A stretch of DNA of 64,000 nt from Floridanema aerugineum (GCF_041929345.1 NZ_JBHFNQ010000194.1:4301-68300); one strand, 5' to 3'. Numbered from the stretch's first letter, positions 34,372 to 43,813 are shown. Program-made: numbers and translations. The notes: generated by a model not told the origin, from the letters alone.

Positions 34372-34483
34372 CGTTAAGAATTGTTTGGCAATTACCAATG
34401 ATTCTTTAAAGATGAGCTTTGAGTAACAGTCTTTGACTGATGAGCAATAAAAATCCAAAATTTCAAATCTGAAACTGACCAGC

Positions 34484-34750
34484 TTAGTGTTCGTTAGCCG
34501 TAGCCTCTTTGCTGATGACAAAGCGATTAGCGACTGTTTCCGGTTGAATTGCCGAGAGAATTACATGGCTGGAGTCAGTAATTATTACTGCTCTGGTGCG
34601 TCGTCCGTAGGTTGCATCAATCAGTTGCCCTCTATCTCTGGCATCTGTAATGATGCGTTTAATAGGGGCGGATTCTGGACTGACAATGGCGACTACTCGA
34701 CTTGCAGAGACGATGTTCCCAAAACCAATGTTGATCAGCTGAATATCCAT
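34484..34750 (-). CDS. remA: RemA/DUF370 family regulatory protein
   Basis: The 88-residue protein (MDIQLINIGFGNIVSASRVV, SPESAPIKRII, DATYGRRTRAVIITDSSHV) matches the RemA/DUF370 family. In Bacillus RemA is a DNA-binding oligomer that activates biofilm matrix genes; the cyanobacterial role is not defined here. It precedes gmk on the same strand, and the pair is a conserved gene order in many bacteria. Confidence 0.9.
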   Translation of the reverse strand: MDIQLINIGFGNIVSASRVVAIVSPESAPIKRIITDARDRGQLIDATYGRRTRAVIITDSSHVILSAIQPETVANRFVISKEATANEH

Positions 34751-35188
34751 GACAGATTGACGGCCTAGCAGTATGAGGAGCTTTTACGATTCAATTTCCA
34801 TGATAAATCTAAAAATAGGGAGTTACAAGCCTAAAAACCAAGAAATCAATTGTTTTTAGTTTTTCTTCCGGTTTTTTCACCTTTTTCGGAATTTGACTTC
34901 TCTCTAAGGGTATAGAACTGAAAAAGCAGCATTAACCTCTGATTGTAAAAAGCTGGCATAATTAGCTGCTCAATTATACTTACGTTCACAATGCTGGCAT
35001 TAAAGTTTAACAAATTAGTGGATAGATTAAAGATTTAGTAAAAATAGTAACTTGCTCTAGTCAGTAATAGAAGCGATAGTTTAATTTAGAGAAAAGGTAA
35101 AGGAAGTACCTAAAAATACTAGAAGTAGCTTATTAATCGTCTTTCAGCGATTCTAGCAATTAAATGTAGAAATTAGGGATTAATAAAA
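34751..35188. other. 438-base intergenic region, nothing recognised
   Basis: AT-rich DNA between remA (minus) and the PEP-CTERM gene (plus). I see no repeats, RNA genes or open frames of note. Promoters for both genes should be here; RNA mapping would be needed to place them. Confidence 0.5.
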
Positions 35189-35905
35189 ATGATTAACTTA
35201 CGTAGCGCATTTTTTACCTTAGCGGTAGTTAGTTTAGGGGCAGTTTGTGTACCTAAAGAGGCTAATGCTTTTACAGTGGTCGATCGCACTGGTTTTACTG
35301 ATACAGAATTTAACCAACTGCGTACTGATGGGTTATTTACAGAATTGTTCGTTGCTGAAAGTCGCATTGGTAACAACGGTTTTGGCGGTAATAATGAGCG
35401 CGAGTTTGGTATTAATACAGATACAGGCGCTAATGTTGCTTTTGGCGATCGCATTTGGGAGAATGGCGGACTGGTCGATTTTACTCTGCAATACACCGGA
35501 AGTTTAGTTAATTATATTGTTGGCGATCGACTGCTCAGTAGTAGTGCTTTTAGTGGCCCGATAACAGATATTTTCCTTCGCACCCGTGCCGTAAATAATA
35601 GCACAATGGCACTGAGCGATTTACTTTTTAATGGACAGGCAATTAGCAATTTGCTTTCTTCAGGTTTAGATAGCACTGATGTAGATTATCTGCAAATTAG
35701 TAATATCACTACGCCTTTTACTCTTACTGGTAAATCATTGATGAGTTGGACAGGTACTGCACCATCGCGTTCTAATTTGGCGTATCAAATTAAGGTTGGT
35801 ACTACTCCACCAGTGGAAAGTGTACCTGAACCGGGTATGGTGGGAGCTTTGTTCGCTGCTGGTGTTCTGTCTGTTGGTTTGAAGAAAAAACAAACAGCTG
35901 CTTAA
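35189..35905 (+). CDS. PEP-CTERM sorted exported protein
   Basis: The 238-residue protein has an N-terminal signal peptide cut after EANA (near residue 27). The middle is a beta-rich domain with GGNNEREFGINTDTGANV and DFTLQYTGSLVNY, resembling 'choice-of-anchor' domains. The C-terminus is a PEP-CTERM tail: VPEPGMVGALFAAGVLSVGL followed by KKK. Such proteins are processed by exosortase and are often linked to extracellular polysaccharide. No exosortase is in the window. Confidence 0.85.
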   Translation: MINLRSAFFTLAVVSLGAVCVPKEANAFTVVDRTGFTDTEFNQLRTDGLFTELFVAESRIGNNGFGGNNEREFGINTDTGANVAFGDRIWENGGLVDFTLQYTGSLVNYIVGDRLLSSSAFSGPITDIFLRTRAVNNSTMALSDLLFNGQAISNLLSSGLDSTDVDYLQISNITTPFTLTGKSLMSWTGTAPSRSNLAYQIKVGTTPPVESVPEPGMVGALFAAGVLSVGLKKKQTAA

Positions 35906-35931
35906 TACTGACATCTGGTACATCTGGTACC

Positions 35932-36002
35932 AAGAGGCGGAGCCGGGAATTTCTCGTTCCCAGGTTCAACCTGGGAACGAGGTTAATGGAGGTTCTACCT
36001 CC
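35932..36002. repeat. compound palindromic repeat, copy 2
   Basis: AAGAGGCGGAGCC (35932-35944), a 29-base palindrome centred on CCAGGTTCAACCTGG (35953-35981), then GGAGGTTCTACCTCC (35988-36002). Related to 13826-13901 and 56309-56358. Confidence 0.85.
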
Positions 36003-36142
36003 TTTGCTGCAAGATCTGAGTAATAACTTAGCGGTTTAAGAGTTTTTAATTGATAAGGTGAGGTAATTCTCACCTTAATTTTTTGTAATAATGTCTGGAA
36101 TCTGAGAAGATAAAAGTAGCTCTTAAAGAAGACTCGACTGTT

Positions 36143-37888
36143 TTGCAACCCGTTGATTTTACTACACTGACAGCTGCTTGTGAGGAATTAAGGGCTGGCT
36201 GGCTACCATCGCGCTTGGAACAAGTATATCAGCGCGATCGCTTCACTATATCTCTAGCCCTCCGCACTTTAAAAGGTCGAGGTTGGCTAGATATTTCTTG
36301 GCATCCCCAAGCTGCTAGACTTTGTATTGCCACACCTCCACCGAAAACACCCGATACATTTACTTTTAGTCAGCAGTTACGTCATCAACTTGGCGGTTTA
36401 GCTTTAACAGCAGTTGCCGAAATAGCACCTTGGGAAAGGGTTTTAGATTTTCAGTTTGGCAAACGTCCGGGAGAACCTGCACTTTGGCATCTTTATGCAG
36501 AAATTATGAGTAAGTACAGCAATGTGATTTTGACTGATGCTGACAACATTATTATTACTGCGGCGCACCAAGTCAACGAAAAACAGTCAAGTGTTCGTCC
36601 GATTTTGACTGGACAGCGTTACGAAGTACCACCTTTACTTTCCGATCCGATTCCTAGTTTGAGCGAGTCTCAACAACGTTGGCAAGAACGAGTAAGTTTA
36701 ATTCCGGGAAAGTTGGGGCGTTGTTTGCTGAAAAGTTATCGCGGTTTGAGTTCGGCGTTGGTGCAGTCGATGATCCAAGCTGCTGGACTCGATCCGAATC
36801 AATCTAGTGATACTTTAACCCAATCGGATTGGCAGAGTTTGTTTCAAAAGTGGCAGGAATGGTTGTTAGTTTTGGAAAAAAGCAAAGAAGATATTTCTGC
36901 TAGGCAAAACTTGGTTTTTCTTCCTGGGTGGACGGAACAGGGGTATACTGTTTTGGGTTGGGGTGTGGTTGAGCCTGCTACGGATGTTCATAGTTTGCTC
37001 GATCGCTATTATACTAATCAACTAAACCAGCAAGAATTTACTCAACTTCGCCATCAACTAACTCAGAAACTAAATAGTATTCTGGGAAAACTACGGCAAA
37101 AGGCGCAAGGTTTTGAGCAAAGGTTGCAGCAGTCTGACACAGCAGATCAACATCGCCAACAGGCTGATTTATTGATGGCGCATCTGCATGAGTGGGAACC
37201 TGGAATGAAGTCGATTATCTTAGCAGATTTTGACACTGCTGAACCTGTAAAAATTAAGTTAGATCCCGAAAAAAATGCTGTACAAAATGCCCAAGCTCTC
37301 TATAAAATTCACCAAAAGCTCAAACGGGCTCGGAATGCAGTTGAACCACTATTAGCTGAAGTAAAGGCAGAGATTTATTACTTGGAACAGGTAGAGGCGG
37401 CTTTAGCTCAAACTGAGTTTTATAGTAGTACAGAAGATCTGCAAACTTTAACGGAAATTCGGGAAGAATTGATTCAACAAAAGTATCTGGAAGACCCTGA
37501 ATATCGTGCTGCTACTAAAGCTGAGTCGGAGTCGCATCCTTACCGATTTGAGACTCCTAGTGGTTTTGAACTGTTAGTTGGACGGAACAACCGCCAAAAT
37601 GATTATCTCACATTTCGGTTAGCAGGAGATTACGATCTTTGGTTCCATACTCAAGAAATTGCTGGTAGTCATGTTTTGATGCGTTTGGAACCGGGAACGG
37701 TGGCTGAGGAAGCAGATTTACAGTATGCTGCGGATCTGGCTGCTTACTATAGTCGTTCTCGACAAAGCGATCGGGTTCCTGTCGTATATACCGAACCTAA
37801 ACACATTTATAAGCCAAAAGGAGCAAAACCAGGCGTAGCGATCTATAAGCAAGAAAGGATTATTTGGGGCCGTCCCCAATTAAAGTAG
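36143..37888 (+). CDS. NFACT family protein (RqcH/Rqc2-like, FbpA)
   Basis: The 581-residue protein has an NFACT-N domain (residues 1 to about 230, LPSRLEQVYQRDRFTISLALRT), a long coiled-coil middle (about 290-430, QKLNSILGKLRQKAQGFEQR) and a C-terminal NFACT-R domain (YRFETPSGFELLVGRNNRQN, LWFHTQEIAGSHVLMR). The family binds stalled 50S-peptidyl-tRNA complexes and recruits tRNA-Ala for alanine tailing. The frame starts with TTG at 36143 (MQPVDFTTL), since no ATG precedes the conserved start. The gene stands alone. Confidence 0.9.
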   Translation: MQPVDFTTLTAACEELRAGWLPSRLEQVYQRDRFTISLALRTLKGRGWLDISWHPQAARLCIATPPPKTPDTFTFSQQLRHQLGGLALTAVAEIAPWERVLDFQFGKRPGEPALWHLYAEIMSKYSNVILTDADNIIITAAHQVNEKQSSVRPILTGQRYEVPPLLSDPIPSLSESQQRWQERVSLIPGKLGRCLLKSYRGLSSALVQSMIQAAGLDPNQSSDTLTQSDWQSLFQKWQEWLLVLEKSKEDISARQNLVFLPGWTEQGYTVLGWGVVEPATDVHSLLDRYYTNQLNQQEFTQLRHQLTQKLNSILGKLRQKAQGFEQRLQQSDTADQHRQQADLLMAHLHEWEPGMKSIILADFDTAEPVKIKLDPEKNAVQNAQALYKIHQKLKRARNAVEPLLAEVKAEIYYLEQVEAALAQTEFYSSTEDLQTLTEIREELIQQKYLEDPEYRAATKAESESHPYRFETPSGFELLVGRNNRQNDYLTFRLAGDYDLWFHTQEIAGSHVLMRLEPGTVAEEADLQYAADLAAYYSRSRQSDRVPVVYTEPKHIYKPKGAKPGVAIYKQERIIWGRPQLK

Positions 37889-38096
37889 TGGAAATACGAC
37901 AAAATTCGGGATAACTACCGAGATCAAACATCTACCTTTTGTAATATTATGGTTATTAAGAAAAGAAAGTTTACCTTCTGCACGAATGGGAACGCGCAGT
38001 TGGGATTTCTTCTAATCAACAACAACATAATTTTAAATATTAGACCAGGCTTTTAAAGTGCTGGTCTTTTACCGCTACAATAACGCCGCAGAAATA

Positions 38097-38152
38097 GGCA
38101 ATAATCAATTGTAGGGGCAATTCATGAATTGCCCCTACAATTGATTATTGCC
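38097..38152. repeat. perfect 56-base palindrome (GTAGGGGCAATTCATGAATT family)
   Basis: Perfect self-complementarity around AATTCATGAATT (38119-38130), with outer arms GGCAATAATCAATT. Its core is shared with 6158-6211. It lies directly downstream of the porin stop codon on the minus strand and could end that transcript. Confidence 0.9.
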
Positions 38153-38159
38153 CCTACTC

Positions 38160-39881
38160 CTAAAAAGTAAAAGTGGTGCGAATTGTGCCAATAACAATGT
38201 CCCTGTTGTTGCTATTATGATCGGGAGCAGTTAACCAAATTACTCCGGGGGTAATGGAGATGTTATCGGTTAACTGAAATTGGTAAAAGGCTTCTACGTG
38301 AAAAGAAACATCATCGTCATCGCCACCTAAACCAGCACGGAATAAATCCCTGGAAAGGCGAGAACTAGCATCAGCTATTGGTTCTACACCAACTAAAATT
38401 CCGCCTAAACTTCCTGGTTTTAACAAGTCAGGAAAAGCTAGGGTAATTGCTCCATAATAAATGTCTAAACTGCCGCGATTAAGTTGTCCATCTAATGTGG
38501 AAAGGGTGCGAGTATTAATGTAGCCACCCCAACCACCAATGACAAATCCGGGACTAAGTTGCCAGGAAAATCCGGCACCGTAAGCATTACTAGAAACTGG
38601 TAAGTTGTTATCACCTGCAAAGGGTTGGAAGGCTTCTAAAGTCGATCGCAAATTGGCTACTCGACTACCAGTAAGTAGGCTAGTATTGTAGGAATTGGCG
38701 TAAGTTAAACCAAATTTGAAACGTTCACTTGGTTGAAACGTTATCTGTGCTAAAGCACCATAAGCGCCATTGAATAAACCTTCTCCTGAAAATGGAGAAG
38801 ATGCTGAACCTGAGTCGGCGCGATACCCTAAACTAAGTTCAATACCATCAGTGAATTTGTGTCTAATTCCAATCCCTGTACCTTCTGTTAGGTAATAAAT
38901 TGGTGGACGAGTACCAAAGCGAGACAATGCACCTGTAGCGCCATCACCGTCGAAGTAAGGATTTAATGTATCAGTAAAGCCATCTGTACCGCTGGCATTA
39001 GCGGAAATGATTACTTCCGTTCTTTCGCCAATGGGAAAAGTGTAAGACAATTCATCTAAGACTACGCTATTATCTCCGGTTTCATAAGGGCCAACACCAA
39101 AGAATAAATCCCCTTCTGGTGTATTAGTGATACTAGAAAAAGCTGGTAAATTACCTGCTTGAAGTCGAGTTAAAAGTGTGTCTTTTCCCGTGAAACTAGT
39201 GACAAAATTCAGTCGCGCACGATAGCCAAAGATGGGGTTTCTGTCTAATCTGTTGCCAAAAGCATCGTCTCCGGCAAAAATAGAAGCAGGGGCAAAAATG
39301 ACTTCTCCTTCTAGTTTTGTAGTGGTGGAAAATTGCTGGGCTTCCACTGTGGTGAGTCTGGCTTCTAAGTTATCCACTCTACCTCGTAAGTTGGCAATTT
39401 CGACAGCAAATTCTTCTTGCAATCTTCGCAATCGATCTAAATCTTCTTTGCTTACTCCTTGGGGTAATGCAGCAATTAATTCTTGAATTCGATCTAAACA
39501 ACTGTTTAATCCAGCGGCAAATTCATAACGAGTCATTGCCCGATTGCCACGATATGTTCTGTCTGGATATCCTTCAATACAACCGTATCTTTCTACTAAG
39601 GATTGTAATGCTTGAAATGCCCAATCTGTAGGTTGTACGTCGCGCAGTTGGGAAACTGATGTTACTTGTTCTAGGCTGTTTTGTTCTAGTGGATTTGTAT
39701 TTGTATATTGGTTGATTTGTTCTAATGTTGTTTGGGAAAGATTGGGTTCGGAATTGCTGTTTTCTGGGGTGGTTGGGGGCGTGGTGGCGATCGCACCTCC
39801 ACCTGTGGATAAAGCCAGACTTGCACTTGCACTAAGCACAGCCGATCCCTTTAGCAGTTTATTGCAGAATTTTTTCAACAT
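38160..39881 (-). CDS. SLH-OprB type outer-membrane porin (iron-uptake porin family)
   Basis: From the ATG at 39881, preceded by AAGGATT, the product is 573 residues. A signal peptide (KKFCNKLLKGSAVLSASASL onward) is followed by an SLH domain near 80-130 (VQPTDWAFQALQSLVERYGC, GYPDRTYRGNRAMTRYEFA) that binds peptidoglycan. A coiled-coil near 150-180 and an OprB-like beta barrel ending in TIRTTFTF (terminal Phe) follow. Members transport small solutes and some are metal-regulated. It is divergent from znuA and shares with it a candidate Fur/Zur operator. Confidence 0.9.
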   Translation of the reverse strand: MLKKFCNKLLKGSAVLSASASLALSTGGGAIATTPPTTPENSNSEPNLSQTTLEQINQYTNTNPLEQNSLEQVTSVSQLRDVQPTDWAFQALQSLVERYGCIEGYPDRTYRGNRAMTRYEFAAGLNSCLDRIQELIAALPQGVSKEDLDRLRRLQEEFAVEIANLRGRVDNLEARLTTVEAQQFSTTTKLEGEVIFAPASIFAGDDAFGNRLDRNPIFGYRARLNFVTSFTGKDTLLTRLQAGNLPAFSSITNTPEGDLFFGVGPYETGDNSVVLDELSYTFPIGERTEVIISANASGTDGFTDTLNPYFDGDGATGALSRFGTRPPIYYLTEGTGIGIRHKFTDGIELSLGYRADSGSASSPFSGEGLFNGAYGALAQITFQPSERFKFGLTYANSYNTSLLTGSRVANLRSTLEAFQPFAGDNNLPVSSNAYGAGFSWQLSPGFVIGGWGGYINTRTLSTLDGQLNRGSLDIYYGAITLAFPDLLKPGSLGGILVGVEPIADASSRLSRDLFRAGLGGDDDDVSFHVEAFYQFQLTDNISITPGVIWLTAPDHNSNNRDIVIGTIRTTFTF

Positions 39882-40010
39882 AATCCTTCTTATCCTCACA
39901 CCAAATTTAATCAAGATCCAAGCATTATAAAGCTTTTTCTGGAAAAGACAAGTCTTTTGTGTTTGTTTATTGAAAAAGTTTAGCAATAAATCTTGCTAGT
40001 TTCTTATTAA

Positions 40011-40031
40011 GAATGAGTTTCATTCTCATTC
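40011..40031. promoter_or_regulatory. candidate Zur/Fur-type operator between porin and znuA
   Basis: GAATGAG (40011-40017) and CTCATTC (40025-40031) form a perfect inverted pair around TTTCATT. The size and AATGA-rich form resemble Fur-family boxes. It lies 63 bases before the znuA start and 130 bases before the porin start, so one site could control both. Confidence 0.6.
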
Positions 40032-40093
40032 AAATCGAATTATAATTGGATCGATTCTCAAAAAAACTCTACCTCAATCAAAGGAGAGAAATT

Positions 40094-41080
40094 GTGCATT
40101 ACCCTAAATTGCAAAGATTATTTTTAGGTTTGCTGCTGCTAATGCTACCTGCTACTGGCTGTAACCAGCCTAATTCGGTGTCTACGCCTGTGTCTACGCC
40201 TGTGTCTCCGGTAGCGCAAACTTCGCCACAAACGCCAAAGCTGAAAGTGGTAACGACGTTTTTGCCGATGTATTGGTTTACCAGGGCGGTGGCTGGAGAT
40301 TTAGCGCAGGTGGATATTTTAGTACCTCCGGGTAATGAAATCCATGATTATCAAGCTACACCAAATGATGTGCAGGCGATCGCCCAAGCCGATGTGCTGG
40401 TAAAAAATGGTTTAGGCTTAGAAGAATTTCTCGAAAGTACGGTAAAAAATGCCCAAAATCCCAAGTTAAAACAGATTGAAGCTAGTCAAGGTATTCAACC
40501 TTTACAGGAACTTTCACCTGTGGTAAAACCAGTGGAAAAAAAAGGAGAAGGGCACGATCACGATCATGGTGAGGGTAATCCTCATGTGTGGTTAGATCCA
40601 GTTTTAGCGATTAAACAAGTGGAAAATATTCGGGATGGTTTAATTGCAGCAGATCCAGAAAATAAGGATGTTTATCAAGCCAATGCTGCTGCTTATATTA
40701 AACAGTTGCAAGCTTTGGACGAACAGTTTCAACAAAGGTTAAAATCATTTAATAACCAATGTACTTTTATTACTTTTCATGATGCTTTTCCTTATTTAGC
40801 CCAGCGATATCAACTGAAACAAGTAGCAGTAGTAGAGATTCCTGAAGATCAACTTTCTCCAGATGATATACAGAAGACAATTGCTACAGTGAAGAAGTAT
40901 AATGTTAAGGCTTTATTTGGTGAACCAGGAACGGACAATAAATTGTTAACCAGTCTTTCTCAAGATCTGAATTTAACTTTGCGAACTTTAGATCCTTTAG
41001 AAAGGGGAGATAAAGATCCGCAGTACTACATTACAGGAATGAAATCAAATCTCCAAGGAATTGAAGCTGCTTGTCGCTAA
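40094..41080 (+). CDS. znuA: zinc ABC transporter substrate-binding lipoprotein (ZnuA)
   Basis: From a GTG at 40094 with a perfect AAGGAG seven bases upstream, the product is 328 residues. It has a lipobox (LPATGC), the cluster A-I fold KLKVVTTFLPMYWFT, the metal ligands in PPGNEIHDYQ (His), NPHVWLDP (His), TFHDAFPY (His) and EPGTDN, and a His-rich loop (GEGHDHDHGEG) typical of zinc-specific members. It captures Zn2+ in the periplasm for ZnuC/ZnuB. A farther upstream TTG at 40046 lacks a ribosome-binding site. Confidence 0.93.
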   Translation: MHYPKLQRLFLGLLLLMLPATGCNQPNSVSTPVSTPVSPVAQTSPQTPKLKVVTTFLPMYWFTRAVAGDLAQVDILVPPGNEIHDYQATPNDVQAIAQADVLVKNGLGLEEFLESTVKNAQNPKLKQIEASQGIQPLQELSPVVKPVEKKGEGHDHDHGEGNPHVWLDPVLAIKQVENIRDGLIAADPENKDVYQANAAAYIKQLQALDEQFQQRLKSFNNQCTFITFHDAFPYLAQRYQLKQVAVVEIPEDQLSPDDIQKTIATVKKYNVKALFGEPGTDNKLLTSLSQDLNLTLRTLDPLERGDKDPQYYITGMKSNLQGIEAACR

Positions 41081-41151
41081 TCCCAGTGTTGTTTGTTGTA
41101 GCGACTTTAGTCGGATACCCAGGAAAATTTTAGAGAGTTGAATAGCCAGCA

Positions 41152-41925
41152 ATGAATTTAACAGAAGTCCCGGTTTTAAAGGTGGAGAATTTGACAGTTT
41201 ACCGGGGTAATTATTTAGCGGTCAGGGATGTTTCGTTTGAGTTAAAATCGGGAACTGATACTGCAATAATTGGCCCTAATGGTTCGGGTAAAAGTACTTT
41301 AGTACAAGCAATTTTAGATTTGTTTCCCAAGAGTTCAGGAAATGTAGAAATTTTTGGTCGTCCGCCTAAAAGATTGGGGAGTTGGCGACATTTGATTGGT
41401 TATATTCCGCAGCATTTTATTTTCGATCGCAGTTTCCCCATTTCTGTAAATGAGTTGGTAGGATTGGGATGGTCAGGAGAAAAAAGAAGTTTCAAGTTTC
41501 CTAGATTTTGGCAACGAAACTGGGAGAAGGAAAGGGCGATCGCTAATGCTTTACAAAGAGTTAATGCTTATCATCTGCGACAACAGGCGATCGGCACTTT
41601 AAGCGGTGGAGAATTAAAACGAGTTTTACTTGCTTATTGTTTGGTTAGTCCGCGCAAACTTTTAGTTTTAGATGAAGCTTTTGCCGGAGTAGATATTTCT
41701 GGAGAAGCTGATTTTTACTATTTGCTAAATGAATTAAAAAATGAGCAAGGTTGGACGGTTTTACAAATTTCTCACGATTTAGATATGGTAAATAGTAATT
41801 GCGATCAAGTGATTTGTTTGAATCAAACGGTAGTTTGTTCGGGACAACCGGAGGCTATTCTTTCACCACAAAATCTGTTAGCTACTTATGGGCCAACTTT
41901 TAGCCGCTATCAACATCGGCATTAG
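41152..41925 (+). CDS. znuC: zinc/manganese ABC transporter ATPase (ZnuC)
   Basis: The 257-residue ATPase has Walker A GPNGSGKST (near 40-48), signature LSGGELKRVLLA, Walker B LLVLDEAFAGVD and the switch histidine in QISHDLDMV. It follows znuA by 71 bases and energises import through ZnuB. The permease gene is not next in line: it comes after the convergent smtB-type gene. ATG at 41152. Confidence 0.93.
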   Translation: MNLTEVPVLKVENLTVYRGNYLAVRDVSFELKSGTDTAIIGPNGSGKSTLVQAILDLFPKSSGNVEIFGRPPKRLGSWRHLIGYIPQHFIFDRSFPISVNELVGLGWSGEKRSFKFPRFWQRNWEKERAIANALQRVNAYHLRQQAIGTLSGGELKRVLLAYCLVSPRKLLVLDEAFAGVDISGEADFYYLLNELKNEQGWTVLQISHDLDMVNSNCDQVICLNQTVVCSGQPEAILSPQNLLATYGPTFSRYQHRH

Positions 41926-41926
41926 T

Positions 41927-41980
41927 ATATGTTGTATCTGTAGAGACGTTGTATACAACGTCTCTACAGATACAACATAT
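41927..41980. repeat. perfect 54-base palindrome between znuC and the ArsR/SmtB gene
   Basis: Perfect self-complementarity centred on GTATAC (41951-41956), with core TGTAGAGACGTTGTATAC. It fills the whole gap between two convergent genes and could act as a two-way terminator, but its sequence is that of a cyanobacterial palindromic repeat. Confidence 0.9.
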
Positions 41981-42397
41981 CTACAAGGGTTCCTGTTCGT
42001 CTAAGTGTTCTGCAACGGCTTGGTAAAGTTCTAAAACATGATGGTCTTGGAGGCGATAAAATACATTACGTCCCCGCTTCCGGTAGCTGACTAATCTCAT
42101 CGATCGCAAAACTCGCATTTGATGAGAAACAGCAGATTCAGACATTTCTAAAGCTGCTGCCATATCGCAGACACAAAGTTCTTTCACTGCTAACATGGAA
42201 AGAATTCGCAAGCGGTTGGCATCTCCCAAAAGGCTGAAAAATTCTGCCATTCTTTGGGCTTTTTCGGTGAGGAGAATTTGCCCTTGAAGATAATGAACTT
42301 CATCTATATTAATGGGATGTGGGCGATCGCAAGTTAGTTTTTCAGAATTAGGTGTCAAATTGCGTTCTATTTGATTAACGGCAGGTTCGACTGACAT
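41981..42397 (-). CDS. ArsR/SmtB family zinc-responsive repressor
   Basis: The 138-residue protein has the SmtB fold: ELCVCDMAAALEMSESAVSHQ (alpha3 with cysteines and recognition helix), RLVSYRKRGRNVFYRL wing, and the alpha5 zinc site DHHVLELYQAVAEHLDE (Asp, His, His, Glu). This matches SmtB/ZiaR, which releases DNA when zinc binds. Its likely targets are the adjacent metal genes: it is divergent from znuB with a 64-base gap. ATG at 42397. Confidence 0.92.
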   Translation of the reverse strand: MSVEPAVNQIERNLTPNSEKLTCDRPHPINIDEVHYLQGQILLTEKAQRMAEFFSLLGDANRLRILSMLAVKELCVCDMAAALEMSESAVSHQMRVLRSMRLVSYRKRGRNVFYRLQDHHVLELYQAVAEHLDEQEPL

Positions 42398-42461
42398 TTT
42401 AAAATTGTAAGTGCTAATTGGTTTTTTGATGCTTTGTTTAAATTAAAGAGGTCTGAAAGTA

Positions 42462-43340
42462 GTGCTTTGGCTAAATTTACTTTCCCATTACAATTTTAAC
42501 TTATTAGCTGTGACTAATGTCAGCAATTTTTTGGAATTGTTGCAATTTCCTTTTATGCAGAGGGCGATCGCGGGTGGTATCCTGATGGGATTATTAGGAG
42601 GCTTACTCGGTAGCTTTGTCACTTTGCGACAATTATCGTTTTTTAGTCACGCTGTTGGACATTCAGCTTTGGTGGGAATTGTTTTAGGTGTACTCCTCCA
42701 ATTAAATCCGACTTTGATGTTGTTGCCTTTTACGCTAATTTTTGGTGTAGTTGTACTTTATTTAATTGACCAAACCGATTTAGCTAGTGATACTATTCTC
42801 AATGTAGTGTTATCAGGGACTTTAGCAATTGGAATTATCCTCAGTAGCTTAATTCGTGGCTACCGAGGCGGGTTGATGAATGTGTTATTTGGAGATATTC
42901 TCGCTGTTAATCAGATGGATTTGATCCTCACCTTAATATTGCTTTTTGTTAGTGCGATTTATCTGTTATCTACTTTAAAAGAACAGGTTTTATTAACTTT
43001 GAATTTATCTGTGGCGAAAGTTCAGGGTGTCCCTGTTCAGTTACACCGTTATTTGTTTGTGGTGTTGCTTTCTTTAACTGTGGCTTTGGCTACGAAGGCG
43101 ATCGGGATTTTGTTAGTAAATGCTTTTTTGGTGATTCCATCTGCTTGCGCCAAATTACTGGGCCAAAAGTTCAGTACTTTTCTCACATTGTCAATAACTT
43201 TAGGTGCTCTCAGCAGTATCATTGGCATACTTTTCTCTGGTCTGTTTAACTGGCCTTCAGGCCCTAGCATTGTTTTAGTTCAGTTTTCCCTATTTTTAGC
43301 GGTTGCTGGACTAACTGGGTTGAGAATGGCGATCGAATAA
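42462..43340 (+). CDS. znuB: zinc/manganese ABC transporter permease (ZnuB)
   Basis: The 292-residue protein has eight to nine hydrophobic helices and the ABC-3 family pattern (AIAGGILMGLLGGLLGSFVTL, LSFFSHAVGHSALVGI, TKAIGILLVNAFLVIPSAC). It forms the membrane channel for the ZnuC ATPase. The start is uncertain: GTG at 42462 gives a 31-residue lead before the conserved MQRAIAGG (ATG at 42555). It lies next to but opposite to the SmtB-type gene. Confidence 0.92.
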   Translation: MLWLNLLSHYNFNLLAVTNVSNFLELLQFPFMQRAIAGGILMGLLGGLLGSFVTLRQLSFFSHAVGHSALVGIVLGVLLQLNPTLMLLPFTLIFGVVVLYLIDQTDLASDTILNVVLSGTLAIGIILSSLIRGYRGGLMNVLFGDILAVNQMDLILTLILLFVSAIYLLSTLKEQVLLTLNLSVAKVQGVPVQLHRYLFVVLLSLTVALATKAIGILLVNAFLVIPSACAKLLGQKFSTFLTLSITLGALSSIIGILFSGLFNWPSGPSIVLVQFSLFLAVAGLTGLRMAIE

Positions 43341-43371
43341 TACTGCTGAGATTCTAAATACTGGCTTTAAA

Positions 43372-43533
43372 TTAACAGCCACAGCCTTGATGACCACACC
43401 CTTTGCCTTCCGGGTGTCCATTGGCACAGGCATCGCTGCAATAGTACTTGCCCTCTTTTTGAATAGCCTCACTAAGGGAAACTACACAAAGGCAAGATTC
43501 ACAAGCGCATTTCATGGTGGTGACAGTGGTCAT
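43372..43533 (-). CDS. smtA: bacterial metallothionein (SmtA/BmtA)
   Basis: A 53-residue protein from the ATG at 43533, which is preceded by GAGGAAA. It has nine cysteines in the pattern MKCACESCLC, KYYCSDACANGHPEG and GCGHQGCGC with two ligand-like histidines. Such proteins bind four Zn2+ in a cluster. It lies beside znuB and near the SmtB-type repressor, a functional cluster for zinc buffering. The open frame continues upstream to 43641, but that part is not conserved. Confidence 0.95.
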   Translation of the reverse strand: MTTVTTMKCACESCLCVVSLSEAIQKEGKYYCSDACANGHPEGKGCGHQGCGC

Positions 43534-43697
43534 GGTTGTTTCCTCATCGGGTCTAAATTTAACTTTAATATATGAACAGTTATTCAGGTATTTTCCTTCA
43601 TAACTCTTTACAAAAGTGCTGCCAAATTTTTTGCCAAACACCCTTGCTAAAGTCGAAATATGTCTGTTATATTGATAAAGCGCTGAAAAAACAGCCA

Positions 43698-43770
<73 letters not shown>

Positions 43771-43777
43771 TCCAAAT

Positions 43778-43813
43778 AAACCCTTACATCTTAGATAGTG
43801 TAAGGGTTTTTCG
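43778..43813 (+). terminator. terminator after tRNA-Phe
   Basis: AAACCCTTACA (43778-43788) pairs with TGTAAGGGTTT (43799-43809) across a ten-base loop, followed by TTTC. Confidence 0.75.

Noticed and set aside
43534..43641. Longer metallothionein start at 43641
   Set aside because: The extra 36 residues lack conservation features, while the ATG at 43533 has a strong ribosome-binding site and the standard MTTVT start.
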